A program made the translations under genes and the position numbers. A DNA stretch of 64,000 nucleotides. Source: Bradyrhizobium ontarionense (lineage in GTDB: Bacteria > Pseudomonadota > Alphaproteobacteria > Rhizobiales > Xanthobacteraceae). Within the stretch, counting starts at the first letter, position 1. The number at the start of each line of letters is the position of its first letter. The notes under the pieces were generated by a model that did no database searches, was not told the DNA's origin, and saw only the letters and a list, made by a program, of their open reading frames with translations. Of the stretch, positions 18,282-29,757 are shown piece after piece. The DNA is taken from positions 1,364,001-1,428,000 of the forward strand of contig NZ_CP088156.1 in assembly GCF_021088345.1 (NCBI RefSeq), in the 5' to 3' direction.

Positions 18282-18944
18282 ATGAAGAAGATCCTGCTTG
18301 CGACCGTGGCCCTGGCCGCCCTGGCCGCTCCCGCTGCCGCTGCCGATCTTGCTGCGCGTCCCTACACCAAGGCGCCGGTTGCCGCGCCGCTCCCGACCTG
18401 GGCCGGTTTCTACATCGGTGCGATGGGTGGTTATGCCAGCCAGGATAACAACAGCTTCGCTGGCTTCGTTGCACCCTTTTCGTTGTCGCAGAAGGGCGGC
18501 TTCGCCGGCGGCACCATCGGCTACAACTGGCAGCAGGGTCCGGTCGTGTTCGGCGTCGAGGCTGATGCAGCCTGGGCCGACATCAACGGCTCTGTAACTG
18601 CGGGTGGCGCCACCTTCTCGAGCAAGATCGAGGACATGGGCACCGTGCGCGGTCGCCTGGGCTACACCTTCGGTCCCGCCATGCTGTACGCCACCGGCGG
18701 TTACGCGTGGATGGAAAACAAGGCCACCCTCTCCGGCTTCGGCGCTACTGACTTCGGTCGCCAGTTCCACAACGGCTGGACCCTCGGTGCCGGCGCCGAA
18801 TACATGTTCGTCCCGAACTGGTCGGTGAAAGCCGAATACCTCTACAAGAGCTTCGGCAGCGAGAACTACGCCGCGGGTGGACTGCTGCCGTCGGGCACCA
18901 TCAACCTGCACACCGTGCAGGTGGGCGTGAACTACCACTTCTAA
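18282..18944 (+). CDS. outer-membrane beta-barrel protein, array member 5
   Basis: This 220-residue protein is the shortest of the array. The signal peptide [20 protein letters not shown] is followed by [12 protein letters not shown], then [85 protein letters not shown] and the closing VQVGVNYHF. It lacks the cysteine pair and resembles member 1 and the common rhizobial opacity-type barrels. GGAGAG precedes the ATG. The GACGG...CTATAG promoter-like element lies at 18153-18190. Confidence 0.87.
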   Translation: MKKILLATVALAALAAPAAAADLAARPYTKAPVAAPLPTWAGFYIGAMGGYASQDNNSFAGFVAPFSLSQKGGFAGGTIGYNWQQGPVVFGVEADAAWADINGSVTAGGATFSSKIEDMGTVRGRLGYTFGPAMLYATGGYAWMENKATLSGFGATDFGRQFHNGWTLGAGAEYMFVPNWSVKAEYLYKSFGSENYAAGGLLPSGTINLHTVQVGVNYHF

Positions 18945-18970
18945 GATCTACGCCTCCGGGCCAACGCACA

Positions 18971-19003
18971 AAGCCTCCGCTCTGCCAGAGCGGAGGCTTT
19001 TTC
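18971..19003 (+). terminator. intrinsic terminator after array member 5
   Basis: AAGCCTCCGCTCT and AGAGCGGAGGCTT form a stem of about 13 bp around a short loop, followed by TTTC. Confidence 0.9.
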
Positions 19004-19222
19004 TTTGCCGGATCAGGCGCGCGGCATGACGGAACCGGCCTCGCTCCTGCCAATCGCTGCCATTCCCCGAACGCATTGTTGATGATTCGCTGACGGCACT
19101 GGAAATCCGCACTCGTTCTTCCTACGTTCTGACGATACCTTTCCCTCTGGCGTCCGATGGCCGGTTTCCGGCGAACGCGCCTTGCAACGATGGCGCTGAT
19201 GCCGCGCCGTGGGACGATCGTC

Positions 19223-22210
<2,988 letters not shown>

Positions 22211-22229
22211 TGCGCGAAACGACGCAATC

Positions 22230-22266
22230 CGGTGAGTCTGGATTGCTTCGCTCGCAATGACGCTGA
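22230..22266. repeat. short repeat remnant after uvrA
   Basis: GCAATCC...GGATTGC flanks a short spacer and is followed by TTCGCTCGCAATGACG. It looks like a degenerate member of the intergenic palindromic repeats, and is judged only by resemblance. Confidence 0.4.
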
Positions 22267-22292
22267 GACGCAGCTGTAGCCCATCAAAGCAA

Positions 22293-22317
22293 AGCCCGCC
22301 GCTCTGAGCGGCGGGCT
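22293..22317 (-). terminator. intrinsic terminator after the Gly/Tyr-rich peptide gene, possibly bidirectional
   Basis: AGCCCGCCGC and GCGGCGGGCT form a perfect 10-bp stem with a 5-base loop. On the minus strand it is followed by TTGCTTT. It lies between the convergent uvrA and the minus-strand gene ending at 22342. Confidence 0.75.
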
Positions 22318-22341
22318 CGATCGTTTGGCACTGGCCTCAGC

Positions 22342-22671
22342 CTACCACTGCCGGTAATACCCGCTCCGCGTGCCGTTGTTGTTGCCGCCCGGGCCGACGT
22401 CGCCCTGGGTCGAGCTCGGGGTCGGATGGTTGGTGCCGTTGTAGCCGGCGCCCCAGCCGGGGCCGTAGTACGGGCCCGGCGCGACGGCGACGTAGCCCTC
22501 CTCATAGACCGGTCCCGGCGCCCAGGCGTAGGACTCGCGATACGCGTAGGTGCTGGTCGTCTGCCCACCATAGCCATTACCGCCCGGCCCGTACTCACCG
22601 GCGGAGGCGCCGACCGTGCCGGCCACCAGCGTGACGGCCGTCAGCGCAGCGAATCCAAACCTCGATGTCAT
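22342..22671 (-). CDS. secreted Gly/Tyr-rich small protein
   Basis: This 109-residue protein has a signal peptide cleaved near VGASAGEY. The mature part is rich in glycine, tyrosine, proline and asparagine (YGPGGNGYGGQ, YYGPGWGAGYNG, GGNNNGTRSGYYRQW). No catalytic domain is visible, and the composition suggests an extended envelope or surface peptide. GGGAG precedes the start. The function is unknown. Confidence 0.65.
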   Translation of the reverse strand: MTSRFGFAALTAVTLVAGTVGASAGEYGPGGNGYGGQTTSTYAYRESYAWAPGPVYEEGYVAVAPGPYYGPGWGAGYNGTNHPTPSSTQGDVGPGGNNNGTRSGYYRQW

Positions 22672-22934
22672 GAACTTGCTCCCTTGTTCCTAATTATCGA
22701 GGAACAAACCACAGGGATGCCCGCGAGTTCCGGCGCTCGCCTGCACAATTGTGCGACACAACGCAGCGCTCATTTTCCCGCGACCGGCCTGATCAGGAAA
22801 TCACCGGCGCGGCCGCGAGCAGTGCGCGCGGCGGGCACGATCAACCCGCCGCTCGTGTCCGAGCCCCACTTGCGGATCGGCCGGCGGCAGACCCGCAAGT
22901 GCAACTCGCGTCGCGACGCCGCCCTGACGCGAGC

Positions 22935-23927
22935 TTACGCGGCCGCGGCGACCGCGCGCGACCGTGCCACACCGCTCTTGGTGACGCCGGGCAGTGGCGG
23001 CGCGGTCGTGCCGGTCGCGTGCGGGAAGTATTGCAGCTGCATCGAATGCATGTAGCCGGCTTCGGCGGTCCAGGAATCGTTCTGCTCCGCGATCGGCGCG
23101 ATCGTGAACGGATCCGGATTGCTGGGCACGATCGACGTGTAGGTCGGGATCGTGGCCCTGAGGATCTCGATGGGAACATAGATCGAATAATAGTTGGTAT
23201 CCTTCAGGACCGGCGCCGGTGGCGAATAGGTCGCGAGCACGCCCTTGAGGTTGGCCCAGCCCATCGGCACGATGTCGTTGCTGTTGACGGCGGCGTAATA
23301 GGTGTAGGTCTTTGCGAAGGTCGTCGCGAACCCCGCGTTCCACATCGTCGGCGAGGCGAAGGTGTGCGGCCACAGCGTGAATTTCAGCGATGGCGTCAGC
23401 TTGGGCAACTGGTCCTTCAGCCACGCCGTGGCCACGACAGCGAGCGCGCCGCCGAGACTGTGCCCGGTCACCATGAGTTGCAGATTCTGCTTGGCCGCAA
23501 GGCCGCGCAGATAGTCCAGCAGAGAGAGGCCGGTCGTCGGATCGGTGAGCGCGATGACCAGCGCCAGCGCATCGTTGATCCCCGCGCTGATCTGCTGTGG
23601 CGCGCCGGCCTGCTGCGGATATAGCCACGGCACGAGAAAGAACGCGTCGGCATCGGCGAGCACGTTCTCGAAGGCTCCGGCCACCGAGCCGTCGACATCC
23701 GTGCCGCGGAACGCCAGCGCGTAGCTGCCGTCCTTGCCTTGCGCGACATAGGCCAGCACGCCGTTGTTGACCGCCGGACCCCAGCACAGCGACCACGGGC
23801 CGTTCGCCGTGCCTGACGGCACCGCGCCGAGCAGCTTCTTGAAGTCGTTCGGCTGGACTGTGTCCAGCGCGTCATCGATATAGGCGAAGTAGGACAAATA
23901 CGCCGCAGCGACCTTGTTGAGCGCCAT
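22935..23927 (-). CDS. class 3 lipase-like alpha/beta hydrolase
   Basis: This 330-residue protein has ALAFRGTDVDG, as in lipase_3 oxyanion-loop regions, and the nucleophile elbow MVTGHSLGGALA. It also has FASPTMWNAGF, a probable acid residue in NSNDIVPMGW, and a C-terminal histidine in YMHSMQLQYF. It is therefore a predicted lipase or esterase. No signal peptide is visible from the chosen ATG at 23927, which has GAGAG upstream; the longer frame starts at a TTG. The substrate is unknown. It is monocistronic, with gene-free flanks of about 260-290 bases in which nothing else is recognised. Confidence 0.8.
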   Translation of the reverse strand: MALNKVAAAYLSYFAYIDDALDTVQPNDFKKLLGAVPSGTANGPWSLCWGPAVNNGVLAYVAQGKDGSYALAFRGTDVDGSVAGAFENVLADADAFFLVPWLYPQQAGAPQQISAGINDALALVIALTDPTTGLSLLDYLRGLAAKQNLQLMVTGHSLGGALAVVATAWLKDQLPKLTPSLKFTLWPHTFASPTMWNAGFATTFAKTYTYYAAVNSNDIVPMGWANLKGVLATYSPPAPVLKDTNYYSIYVPIEILRATIPTYTSIVPSNPDPFTIAPIAEQNDSWTAEAGYMHSMQLQYFPHATGTTAPPLPGVTKSGVARSRAVAAAA

Positions 23928-24215
23928 CTGAAATCTCTCTGACTTTGAACGATGAAAAAAATTCAATCAAATCATGTGCGAGCGGACTGACTCCATGGTC
24001 AGCCCCCCATCACCATAGGCGCCTGGCTCTCCGGGTGCACATCACAACATTTTCAACCCAAGATCGTCGACCCCGCGACGGAGTTGCGCGACCTGTACGC
24101 CGCACCTCATTGCGTCATCATGGTTCCATTGCTATGGCGCGGGCTGTCGCACGGCGACACTCTTCGGTTACCATCATCAATCGTCAAGCAGGCGACTTCA
24201 CCACAACGCGAGCCG

Positions 24216-24857
24216 ATGCCCTACTCCCTTGTCATCTTCGATCTCGACGGCACGCTCGCCGACAGCTTCCCGTGGTTTCGGCTCCACGTGAATACGGTCG
24301 CCGAGCGCTTCGGCTTTCGCCAGGTGCAGGACGAGGACATCGACGGGCTGCGCCACGCCTCGACGCGCGAGATCCTGGATTTCCTCGAGGTGCCGCGCTG
24401 GAAGCTGCCCTTCATCGCGCGCTACGTGCGCCAACTGAAGACGGCGCATGCAGCGAGCATCCCGCTGTTTGACGGCGTCGACATCATGCTCGACACGCTT
24501 GCCGGCAACGGCACCAAGCTCGCATTGGTCTCGTCGGACAGCGAGGCCAATGCGCGTCAGAAGCTCGGATCGCGCGCCGGCCTGTTCGCTGATTTCGACT
24601 GCTCGGCCTCGGTGTTCGGCAAGGCGCGGAAATTTCGCCGCGTGCTGAAGCGTGCGCGCATCGCGCCGGGCGAGGTGATCTCGATCGGCGACGAGACCCG
24701 CGACATCGAGGCGGCACGCGCCGCCGGCATCGCCTGCGGCGCCGTGACCTGGGGCTACGCCGCCGAGAAGGCGCTGCGCGATCATCAGCCCGATCTGGTG
24801 TTCACGCGGATGGAGGAGATTGCGGAGCGATTATTGGCAATGACAGCACATGCGTGA
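24216..24857 (+). CDS. HAD-superfamily phosphatase (phosphoglycolate phosphatase-like)
   Basis: The 213-residue protein starts MPYSLVIFDLDGTLADSFPWF, with the HAD nucleophile motif DxDGT. It continues with a helical cap, LALVSSDSEANA (motif II Ser), a lysine in FGKARKFRRVLKRA (motif III), and VISIGDETRDIEAARAAG (motif IV). This is the Gph-like subclass. The substrate is not determinable from sequence. The frame is open from 24084, but the ATG at 24216 is where the conserved domain begins; the ribosome site is weak (GCGAG). Confidence 0.85.
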   Translation: MPYSLVIFDLDGTLADSFPWFRLHVNTVAERFGFRQVQDEDIDGLRHASTREILDFLEVPRWKLPFIARYVRQLKTAHAASIPLFDGVDIMLDTLAGNGTKLALVSSDSEANARQKLGSRAGLFADFDCSASVFGKARKFRRVLKRARIAPGEVISIGDETRDIEAARAAGIACGAVTWGYAAEKALRDHQPDLVFTRMEEIAERLLAMTAHA

Positions 24858-24887
24858 TTTCCGTCATTGCATTCCGCCGTCGTCACC

Positions 24888-24979
24888 CGCGAAGGCGGGT
24901 GACCCAGTACTTGGAGACAGCAATGGTCAACGGAAATGCCGCAGCGTACTGGATGCCCCGCCTACGCGTGGCATGACAG
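24888..24979. repeat. bipartite palindromic intergenic repeat (copy B)
   Basis: CGTCACCCGCGAAGGCGGGTGACCCAGTAC at the left and GTACTGGATGCCCCGCCTACGCG with ATGACAG at the right flank a variable middle. CCAGTAC and GTACTGG form the outer pairing, as in copies A, C and D. Confidence 0.75.
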
Positions 24980-25049
24980 CTCGGATTGTCTGACCGGCCT
25001 GCGCGCTTCACGATCTTCCCGACACCATCTCTGAATGACAGCAACGCTG

Positions 25050-26096
25050 TTACCGCCGCAAGAACGCGCCGAACGCACGCGGGCCGTCGCCGACCTTGAT
25101 CTCGGCCGTCACCTTGAGCGTCGCGACGTCGATGACGCTCAGAATGTTGCTCTCCCAATTGGCGACGATGATGCGCTGGCCATCGGCCGTCGCCTCGATG
25201 CCCTCCGGATAGTCGCCGACGGTAATGCGCTTGAGCGGCTGCAGGCTTGCCAGGTCGAACACGCTGACCGTGCCGTCATACTGGTCGGTGACGAAGCCCC
25301 TGCCCTGCGCCAGTGCGACAGCATAAGGTCGCAGGCCGGTCTTGACCCGGCCGATCTCGCGGCGCTCGCTGAGATCGATCACCGAGACGTCGTTGGAGCC
25401 GACATTGGCTGTATAGGCGCGCTTGCCTTCCGCTTCGATGGTGACGCCGAACGGTCGCGCCCCGACCTTGATGGTCGCAAGGCGCTGGCGCGTGGCGGTG
25501 TCGATCACCGAGACCATGTCGTCGTCGCGGTCGGCCGAGAGCAGCAGCTTGCCGTCGGGTGTCACCGCGAGTCCCGACGGCGAGGCGCCGACCGCGATGC
25601 TGCTGGTGACTGTGCGCGCCTTGGCGTCGATGACGCGGATTGCGGCGTTGTACCAGTCGGCGACATAGACGGTCGCGCCGTCCGGCGTGACGGCGATGCC
25701 GAGCGGCCCGCCGCCGACCTCGATCCGTCCGACCACCTTTCGCGCGGCGGCGTCGATGACGCTGACGGTCTTGTCGTCCGGGCTCGCCACATAGGCGAAG
25801 CGCCCGTCCGCGGCGACAGCAATGCCAGCCGGCTTGCCGCCGATCGGAATCGTCGCCACCGGTTTCGAGGTCGTGAGGTCGACGATCGTGAGATCGTCGC
25901 TCAGCTGATTGGTGACGAAAGCTTCTTCGGCGTGGGCGCTGGCGCTGCAGGAAAGCAAGGCTGCGAGCAGAAGACCACCGATACGGTGTGAGCGATGGCG
26001 AGCACTGCAGCGGTGAACTCGGTGCGAGCCTCTCCCCGCCTGCGGCAGGGCGATCGCATATGGCGATTTCTGTTTTGCGCCCGTCTCTTTCCACAT
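25050..26096 (-). CDS. YVTN/YncE-type beta-propeller protein, exported; start uncertain
   Basis: The mature part is a seven-bladed propeller of about 42-residue repeats such as TIPIGGKPAGIAVAADGRFAYV, GRIEVGGGPLGIAVTPDGATVYVAD and ITVGDYPEGIEATADGQRIIVAN. A signal-peptide core, GGLLLAALLSCSASAHA, precedes AEEAFVTNQ. No ATG, GTG or TTG lies immediately before it. The nearest ATG codons (26096 and upstream) place 30-40 extra residues ahead, and these derive from intergenic repeats. The natural N-terminus may have been replaced by repeat insertion. Proteins of this kind often accompany PQQ or methanol dehydrogenase systems, and an MxaD-like protein lies next to it. Confidence 0.75.
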   Translation of the reverse strand: MWKETGAKQKSPYAIALPQAGRGSHRVHRCSARHRSHRIGGLLLAALLSCSASAHAEEAFVTNQLSDDLTIVDLTTSKPVATIPIGGKPAGIAVAADGRFAYVASPDDKTVSVIDAAARKVVGRIEVGGGPLGIAVTPDGATVYVADWYNAAIRVIDAKARTVTSSIAVGASPSGLAVTPDGKLLLSADRDDDMVSVIDTATRQRLATIKVGARPFGVTIEAEGKRAYTANVGSNDVSVIDLSERREIGRVKTGLRPYAVALAQGRGFVTDQYDGTVSVFDLASLQPLKRITVGDYPEGIEATADGQRIIVANWESNILSVIDVATLKVTAEIKVGDGPRAFGAFLRR

Positions 26097-26261
26097 CGTC
26101 ATGGCCGGGCTTGTCCCGGCCATCCACGTCTGTTTGGCCTGGAAAGAAAGGCGTGGATGCCCGGGTCAAGCCCGGGCATGACGGAGTAACTCATTGGCGG
26201 GCTCACTCGGCGCGCGCCCTTATCTCTCATATGCGATCGCCCTGCCGCCTGCGGGGAGAGG
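26029..26261. repeat. large inverted repeat with a nested BIME-like element
   Basis: CCTCTCCCCGC...GGCAGGGCGATCGCATATG (26029-26062) is mirrored at 26228-26261 with about three mismatches. Between them lies a second palindromic repeat (26097-26184): CGTCATGGCCGGGCTTGTCCCGGCCATCC and GGATGCCCGGGTCAAGCCCGGGCATGACGG. One repeat thus appears inserted in another. Confidence 0.75.
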
Positions 26262-26451
26262 TCGGATTGCATCGAAGATGCAATCCGAGTGAGGGGGTAC
26301 AGGTCCAACCGCTGACACTCCCCGTGCGTCTGCCCCTCACCCCAACCCTCACAGCGCGAGCGAAGCTCGTCGCGCCCCCGTGAAGAACGGGGAGAGGGAG
26401 CGCAGCGCCCGCCGGGCGACATGATCGATTCCAAACGACCAATCCAGCCCT
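26262..26451. repeat. gene-free repeat-rich tract
   Basis: It contains GATTGCATCGAAGATGCAATC (inverted repeat) and CCCCTCACCCCAACCCTC. It also holds GCGCGAGCGAAGCTCGTCGCGC and CCCCGTGAAGAACGGGG. These are typical intergenic repeat pieces of the group. No gene is seen between the beta-propeller and the SRPBCC gene. Confidence 0.6.
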
Positions 26452-27006
26452 TCAGCTCCCGCTCTCCACCTTCTTCTTCAATCCCTCGAGCCCACCCTTA
26501 TAGAGCCCGCTCACCGCATTGACCGCGGCCTCGTCGCTCAGCTCCGGCGGCGGGTCGTTGTTGGGGAAGCCGCGGTAGAACGCGCCGATCCATTCGACCA
26601 CGCTGCCCTTGCCGTCCGCGCTCGGCGTGACCGCGATGGTCGACGAGTAGTTCGTCACCGGCAGCACCTTCACGTCGACGGCGGTGATGCGGTACGAATA
26701 GCTCATCTTCTCGGCATCGAACTTGTAGAGCTCCTCGTCGACGGTGGCGCCGCCCTTCAGGGTCAGCTTGCGCGTGGCGCCGATCTCGTTGCCCTTGTCG
26801 CCCTCGGTCTTGTCGACGACGCCGAGCCAGCTCATGTCCTGGAAGCTGCCGATCACGGCCCACACCTTCGCGGGCGCGGCATTGATCTCGACATGCTCCT
26901 GGACCTTGCGCCGGGTCGGACCATGCGCATCAGCTGTGGTCAGGGCCGTCGTTGCGATCGCGAGCGCAGCCATCGCGACTAGCGCCTTGCCGAACACCAT
27001 CCTCAT
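26452..27006 (-). CDS. exported SRPBCC-family protein (MxaD-like)
   Basis: The 184-residue protein has a signal peptide (MRMVFGKALVAMAALAIATTA, cleaved near ADAHG). The SRPBCC fold starts with VQEHVEINAAPAKVWAVIGSFQDMSW and continues with NEIGATRKLTLKGG and MSYSYRITAVDVKVLPVTNYSSTIAV. MxaD-like proteins assist periplasmic PQQ dehydrogenases in methylotrophs. Together with the adjacent beta-propeller this suggests a link to periplasmic oxidation, but no dehydrogenase, cytochrome or PQQ gene lies in the window. GAGGA precedes the start. Confidence 0.75.
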   Translation of the reverse strand: MRMVFGKALVAMAALAIATTALTTADAHGPTRRKVQEHVEINAAPAKVWAVIGSFQDMSWLGVVDKTEGDKGNEIGATRKLTLKGGATVDEELYKFDAEKMSYSYRITAVDVKVLPVTNYSSTIAVTPSADGKGSVVEWIGAFYRGFPNNDPPPELSDEAAVNAVSGLYKGGLEGLKKKVESGS

Positions 27007-27122
27007 CTCGTTTCCTCAACCATTCTCATTTGGCTCGCGCATCTGGCGCGCGGCGGAGCCATCTTTGCACCGCTCCCGATTGTTGCAACAAAAAAGACCG
27101 TGTCGTGACGATCGGCGGCCGA

Positions 27123-27809
27123 TCAATTCGCGCCGCAGCAGCGCTTGTATTTCTGGCCGGAACCGCACGGACAGGGGGCGTTGCGGCCGATCTTGCCGAA
27201 CGATGCGAACGGATTGGGCTGCTCGGCGAAGTCGAGCGAACCGGGCACCGGTGCCCCGCTCTGCCGGTACCGGTAAAGGGCCAGCACCGCGTCGCGGATA
27301 TCAGCGGGCACATCGCGGCCGAGATTGGCGCGCTCGACAGATTCGACGTTTTCCTCCAGCGCCACATCGATCGCCTGCATCAGGATCGCGACCGCCGCGG
27401 CCACGTCGCCGCCGACCTGCCGATAGGCCTCGAACCGCTCGCGACGCAGGTCCACCGCCGCAGCAAAGCCTTCGATCCACAGCTCCCAGATCACATCGCC
27501 GTTCACGGGATCGAGCGGATAGAGCGGCTGGTACAGCTCCGGGTCGCGCGTCAGCGTCCGCGCGATCTCGTCGTAATACGCCATCACGAGGTCGAGCACC
27601 GCGTTGGCATGGCCGATGCTTGCAAACACCGAGCGCCGTCGCTTGCCGAGCCCGAACGCCGCAGCGAACCACTCGCCCGGCGGGACGGGCTCCGGCAGGA
27701 TCAACAGGCCGGCGATGAAGCCGTCGAGCTCCTCCAGCACCATGGCGCCTTCATCGAGCGCCAGCAGCGCCTGGTCGAGCTCGTCGTGATGGCTGGTCTC
27801 TTCCGGCAT
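27123..27809 (-). CDS. UPF0149/YecA-family protein with C-terminal SEC-C zinc motif
   Basis: The 228-residue protein has an N-terminal helical UPF0149 domain ([39 protein letters not shown]). It ends in the SEC-C motif [16 protein letters not shown], a zinc-binding module also found at the end of SecA and in YecA/YchJ-type proteins. Such modules bind ribosomes or SecB-like partners. The cellular role of the family is not well defined. Confidence 0.85.
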   Translation of the reverse strand: MPEETSHHDELDQALLALDEGAMVLEELDGFIAGLLILPEPVPPGEWFAAAFGLGKRRRSVFASIGHANAVLDLVMAYYDEIARTLTRDPELYQPLYPLDPVNGDVIWELWIEGFAAAVDLRRERFEAYRQVGGDVAAAVAILMQAIDVALEENVESVERANLGRDVPADIRDAVLALYRYRQSGAPVPGSLDFAEQPNPFASFGKIGRNAPCPCGSGQKYKRCCGAN

Positions 27810-28488
27810 GCTGCAACCCTTGCTCTTGCCTCATCGTCGTCGCAGCCTGATTTGCCCGACGCGCACGCTGCGCAAGGCAGAAAGGCGTGACGCGGCCGTT
27901 TTGACACCAAAACAGCCGTGCGCGCAAAACCTAAATTTCCGCGCGGGATCAGCGGCATCACCCATGTCCAGTCCTGCCGCGGAAAATATTCTTCTTTCTT
28001 TTTTTCGGAATTTCTGTTTTTCTGTGCGCGTCCTGTCCTCACGAGAGGGACGCTTCGCGGTCGTCACGGGCGTTGAGGGCGGGATGCGATGGACGTCACG
28101 GCCCCGGTGCGCTTGCGCACGACGACGGGTCTCGTGGCGGACGGCGAAATCGTGTGGTCCTGACCTCCCGACGCTGAGGTCAAGTGGGTGTCGATGCTCC
28201 CAAAGCATCGCGCCGATGACGGTGGCCAGAAAGCCCGGTGCACCGAGGAGAGCGCGTATAAGCCGGTAGAAACCGTCGCGCAGGGAAGGCCGGTTGTTCG
28301 GCCAATCCTGTGGTTCCTGCCGCCTGCATTTTTTTCGCAGGCGGGCCATGGGTGCGGCCTGCACCCGGCCTTCCCTGCGCCCTCTCATTTGATGAGGGCG
28401 ACATGAATGTCAAAGCTCGGATGCAAATGCATCGCGAGAAGATCTCAGCATGTCCGCCGCTTACACGCCGTCGCCGCCTCATCCTCAA
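27810..28488. repeat. gene-free tract with a long Bradyrhizobium-type repeated pseudo-ORF
   Basis: A minus-strand open frame (27831-28388) contains RDGFYRLIRALLGAPGFLATVIGA, VHRIPPSTPVTTAKRPS and RRIFSAAGLDM. I recognise strings of this kind as recurrent, usually unannotated repeats in Bradyrhizobium and Rhodopseudomonas genomes rather than a protein gene. Arg content is very high and there is no ribosome site. The tract also has GCAGGCGGGCC-type inverted repeats. The identification is from memory, not from a search. Confidence 0.5.
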
Positions 28489-28593
28489 CTGTCATCGCCC
28501 GCGCAGGCGGGCGATCGAGTACGCCGCGGCCTCTCGATCAAGCACTGCCGTCGCGGAATACTGGATCGCCCGGTCAAGCCGGGCGATGACAGC
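28489..28593. repeat. bipartite palindromic intergenic repeat (copy C)
   Basis: CTGTCATCGCCCGCGCAGGCGGGCGATC at the left and GATCGCCCGGTCAAGCCGGGCGATGACAG at the right. The same outline as copies A, B and D, with GAGTAC and ATACTGG at the inner edges. Confidence 0.8.
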
Positions 28594-28620
28594 TATTGTC
28601 GTGAATACGAGCGACGCCCC

Positions 28621-29391
28621 TCACTCCGCGAGCACCGCCTGCACGAAGCCGTCAGGGTCGGCGCAGAACTCGCGCAGGGCCTTGAAGTGATCGGTGTCCT
28701 GCACCGCGACCTTCTCGAGGCCGTATTTGGTCAGCCGCAGCAGCATGGCGCCGGGATAGGCCATCAGCACCGGCGAATGCGTCGCCATCAGCACCTGGCA
28801 GTGGCCGGACTCGTCCATCCGCCGCATCAGCTTGAGAAACTCGATCTGGCGCGCCGGCGACAGCGCCGATTCCGGCTCGTCGAAGATGTAGATGCCCTGG
28901 CGCTGGCAGCGCTCCTGAAAGAAGCGCAGAAAACCCTCGCCGTGCGAATGCGACAGGAAATCGGGCGGCGGCCCTCCGAGCGGATCGTCCAATGCGGCCT
29001 GGTCGAGATAGCGCGCCACCGAGAAGAAGCTCTCGGCGCGGAAGAACCAGCCCTGCGTGATCCTGGGCAGCCAGCTGGCGCGCAACGCAGCGCCGAGCGC
29101 GCCGCCCATGCGCTCGACCGCACGACCATGATCGACCGGCCTATAGCCCTTGCCGCCACCGGCTTCGTCATAGCCGGCGAGCGACGCGATGCCTTCGAGC
29201 AAGGTCGACTTGCCGGTGCCGTTCTCGCCGACGATGATGGTGATCGCACGGGAGAAGCTGAGCTCGAAATCATCCTGCAGGAACGGCAGGCAAAACGGAT
29301 AGACGGCCCGATCCTCGATCTTGTCCGGGTCGAGCCACAGCCGCTTCAGATAGGGTGCCGGCAGCCTGATCGCGCGTTGGTTCCTCGCCAT
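28621..29391 (-). CDS. AAA/ABC-type ATPase (COG3910-like)
   Basis: The 256-residue protein has Walker A VGENGTGKST, an ABC-signature-like SHSHGEGFLRFF, Walker B IYIFDEPESALSP and a switch histidine in LMATHSPVLMAYPGA. There is no membrane domain. This is the predicted ATPase family COG3910, related to RecF/SMC-type and OLD-like ATPases. No nuclease or toxin partner is seen next to it, so a defence role is not supported. The ATG at 29391 has GAAGG upstream; the longer frame to 29433 is less likely. Confidence 0.8.
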   Translation of the reverse strand: MARNQRAIRLPAPYLKRLWLDPDKIEDRAVYPFCLPFLQDDFELSFSRAITIIVGENGTGKSTLLEGIASLAGYDEAGGGKGYRPVDHGRAVERMGGALGAALRASWLPRITQGWFFRAESFFSVARYLDQAALDDPLGGPPPDFLSHSHGEGFLRFFQERCQRQGIYIFDEPESALSPARQIEFLKLMRRMDESGHCQVLMATHSPVLMAYPGAMLLRLTKYGLEKVAVQDTDHFKALREFCADPDGFVQAVLAE

Positions 29392-29757
29392 GACGCCTTC
29401 ACAACCTCGGTGACATCGCGGGCAATCTCGCACATGGCGGCCGCATCGGCCACTGCTGCAAGTGGACTACTCCAGCGCGCAGACCTCAAGCGACAGAATC
29501 CCGAGAGTGGCAAACTCTCTCATCCGTCATTCCGGGGCGTTCGACGCGCGCAAAATGGCGTCCAGCCATTTCGCGCGCGGCGGACGAGCCCGGAATCCAT
29601 AACCACGATCGTGAGTATGGATTCCGGGCTCGCCGCTCCGCGGCGCCCCGGAATGACGATGTGGAGAGGGTGTGCCCAACTCGACTGCGATGCCCGCAGA
29701 GAGCAATCAACACGCTTCGCCCGAAGCGCTGCATCAGGCGATCACCGGCTCTCGCAC
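29392..29757. repeat. gene-free stretch with a nested palindromic repeat
   Basis: At 29525-29658 CGTCATTCCGGGGCG pairs inversely with CGCCCCGGAATGACG. Inside it CGAGCCCGGAATCCAT pairs with ATGGATTCCGGGCTCG around CGATCG. A further AAATGGC...GCCATTT pair lies in the left arm. The remainder shows no gene. Confidence 0.75.

Noticed and set aside
24888..28593. Repeats B to E as a CRISPR array
   Set aside because: The units are kilobases apart, individually palindromic and differ in sequence; there are no regular spacers and no cas genes.
28621..29391. AAA ATPase as part of a phage-defence system
   Set aside because: No nuclease, toxin or second defence gene is adjacent; the neighbours are metabolic genes and repeats.
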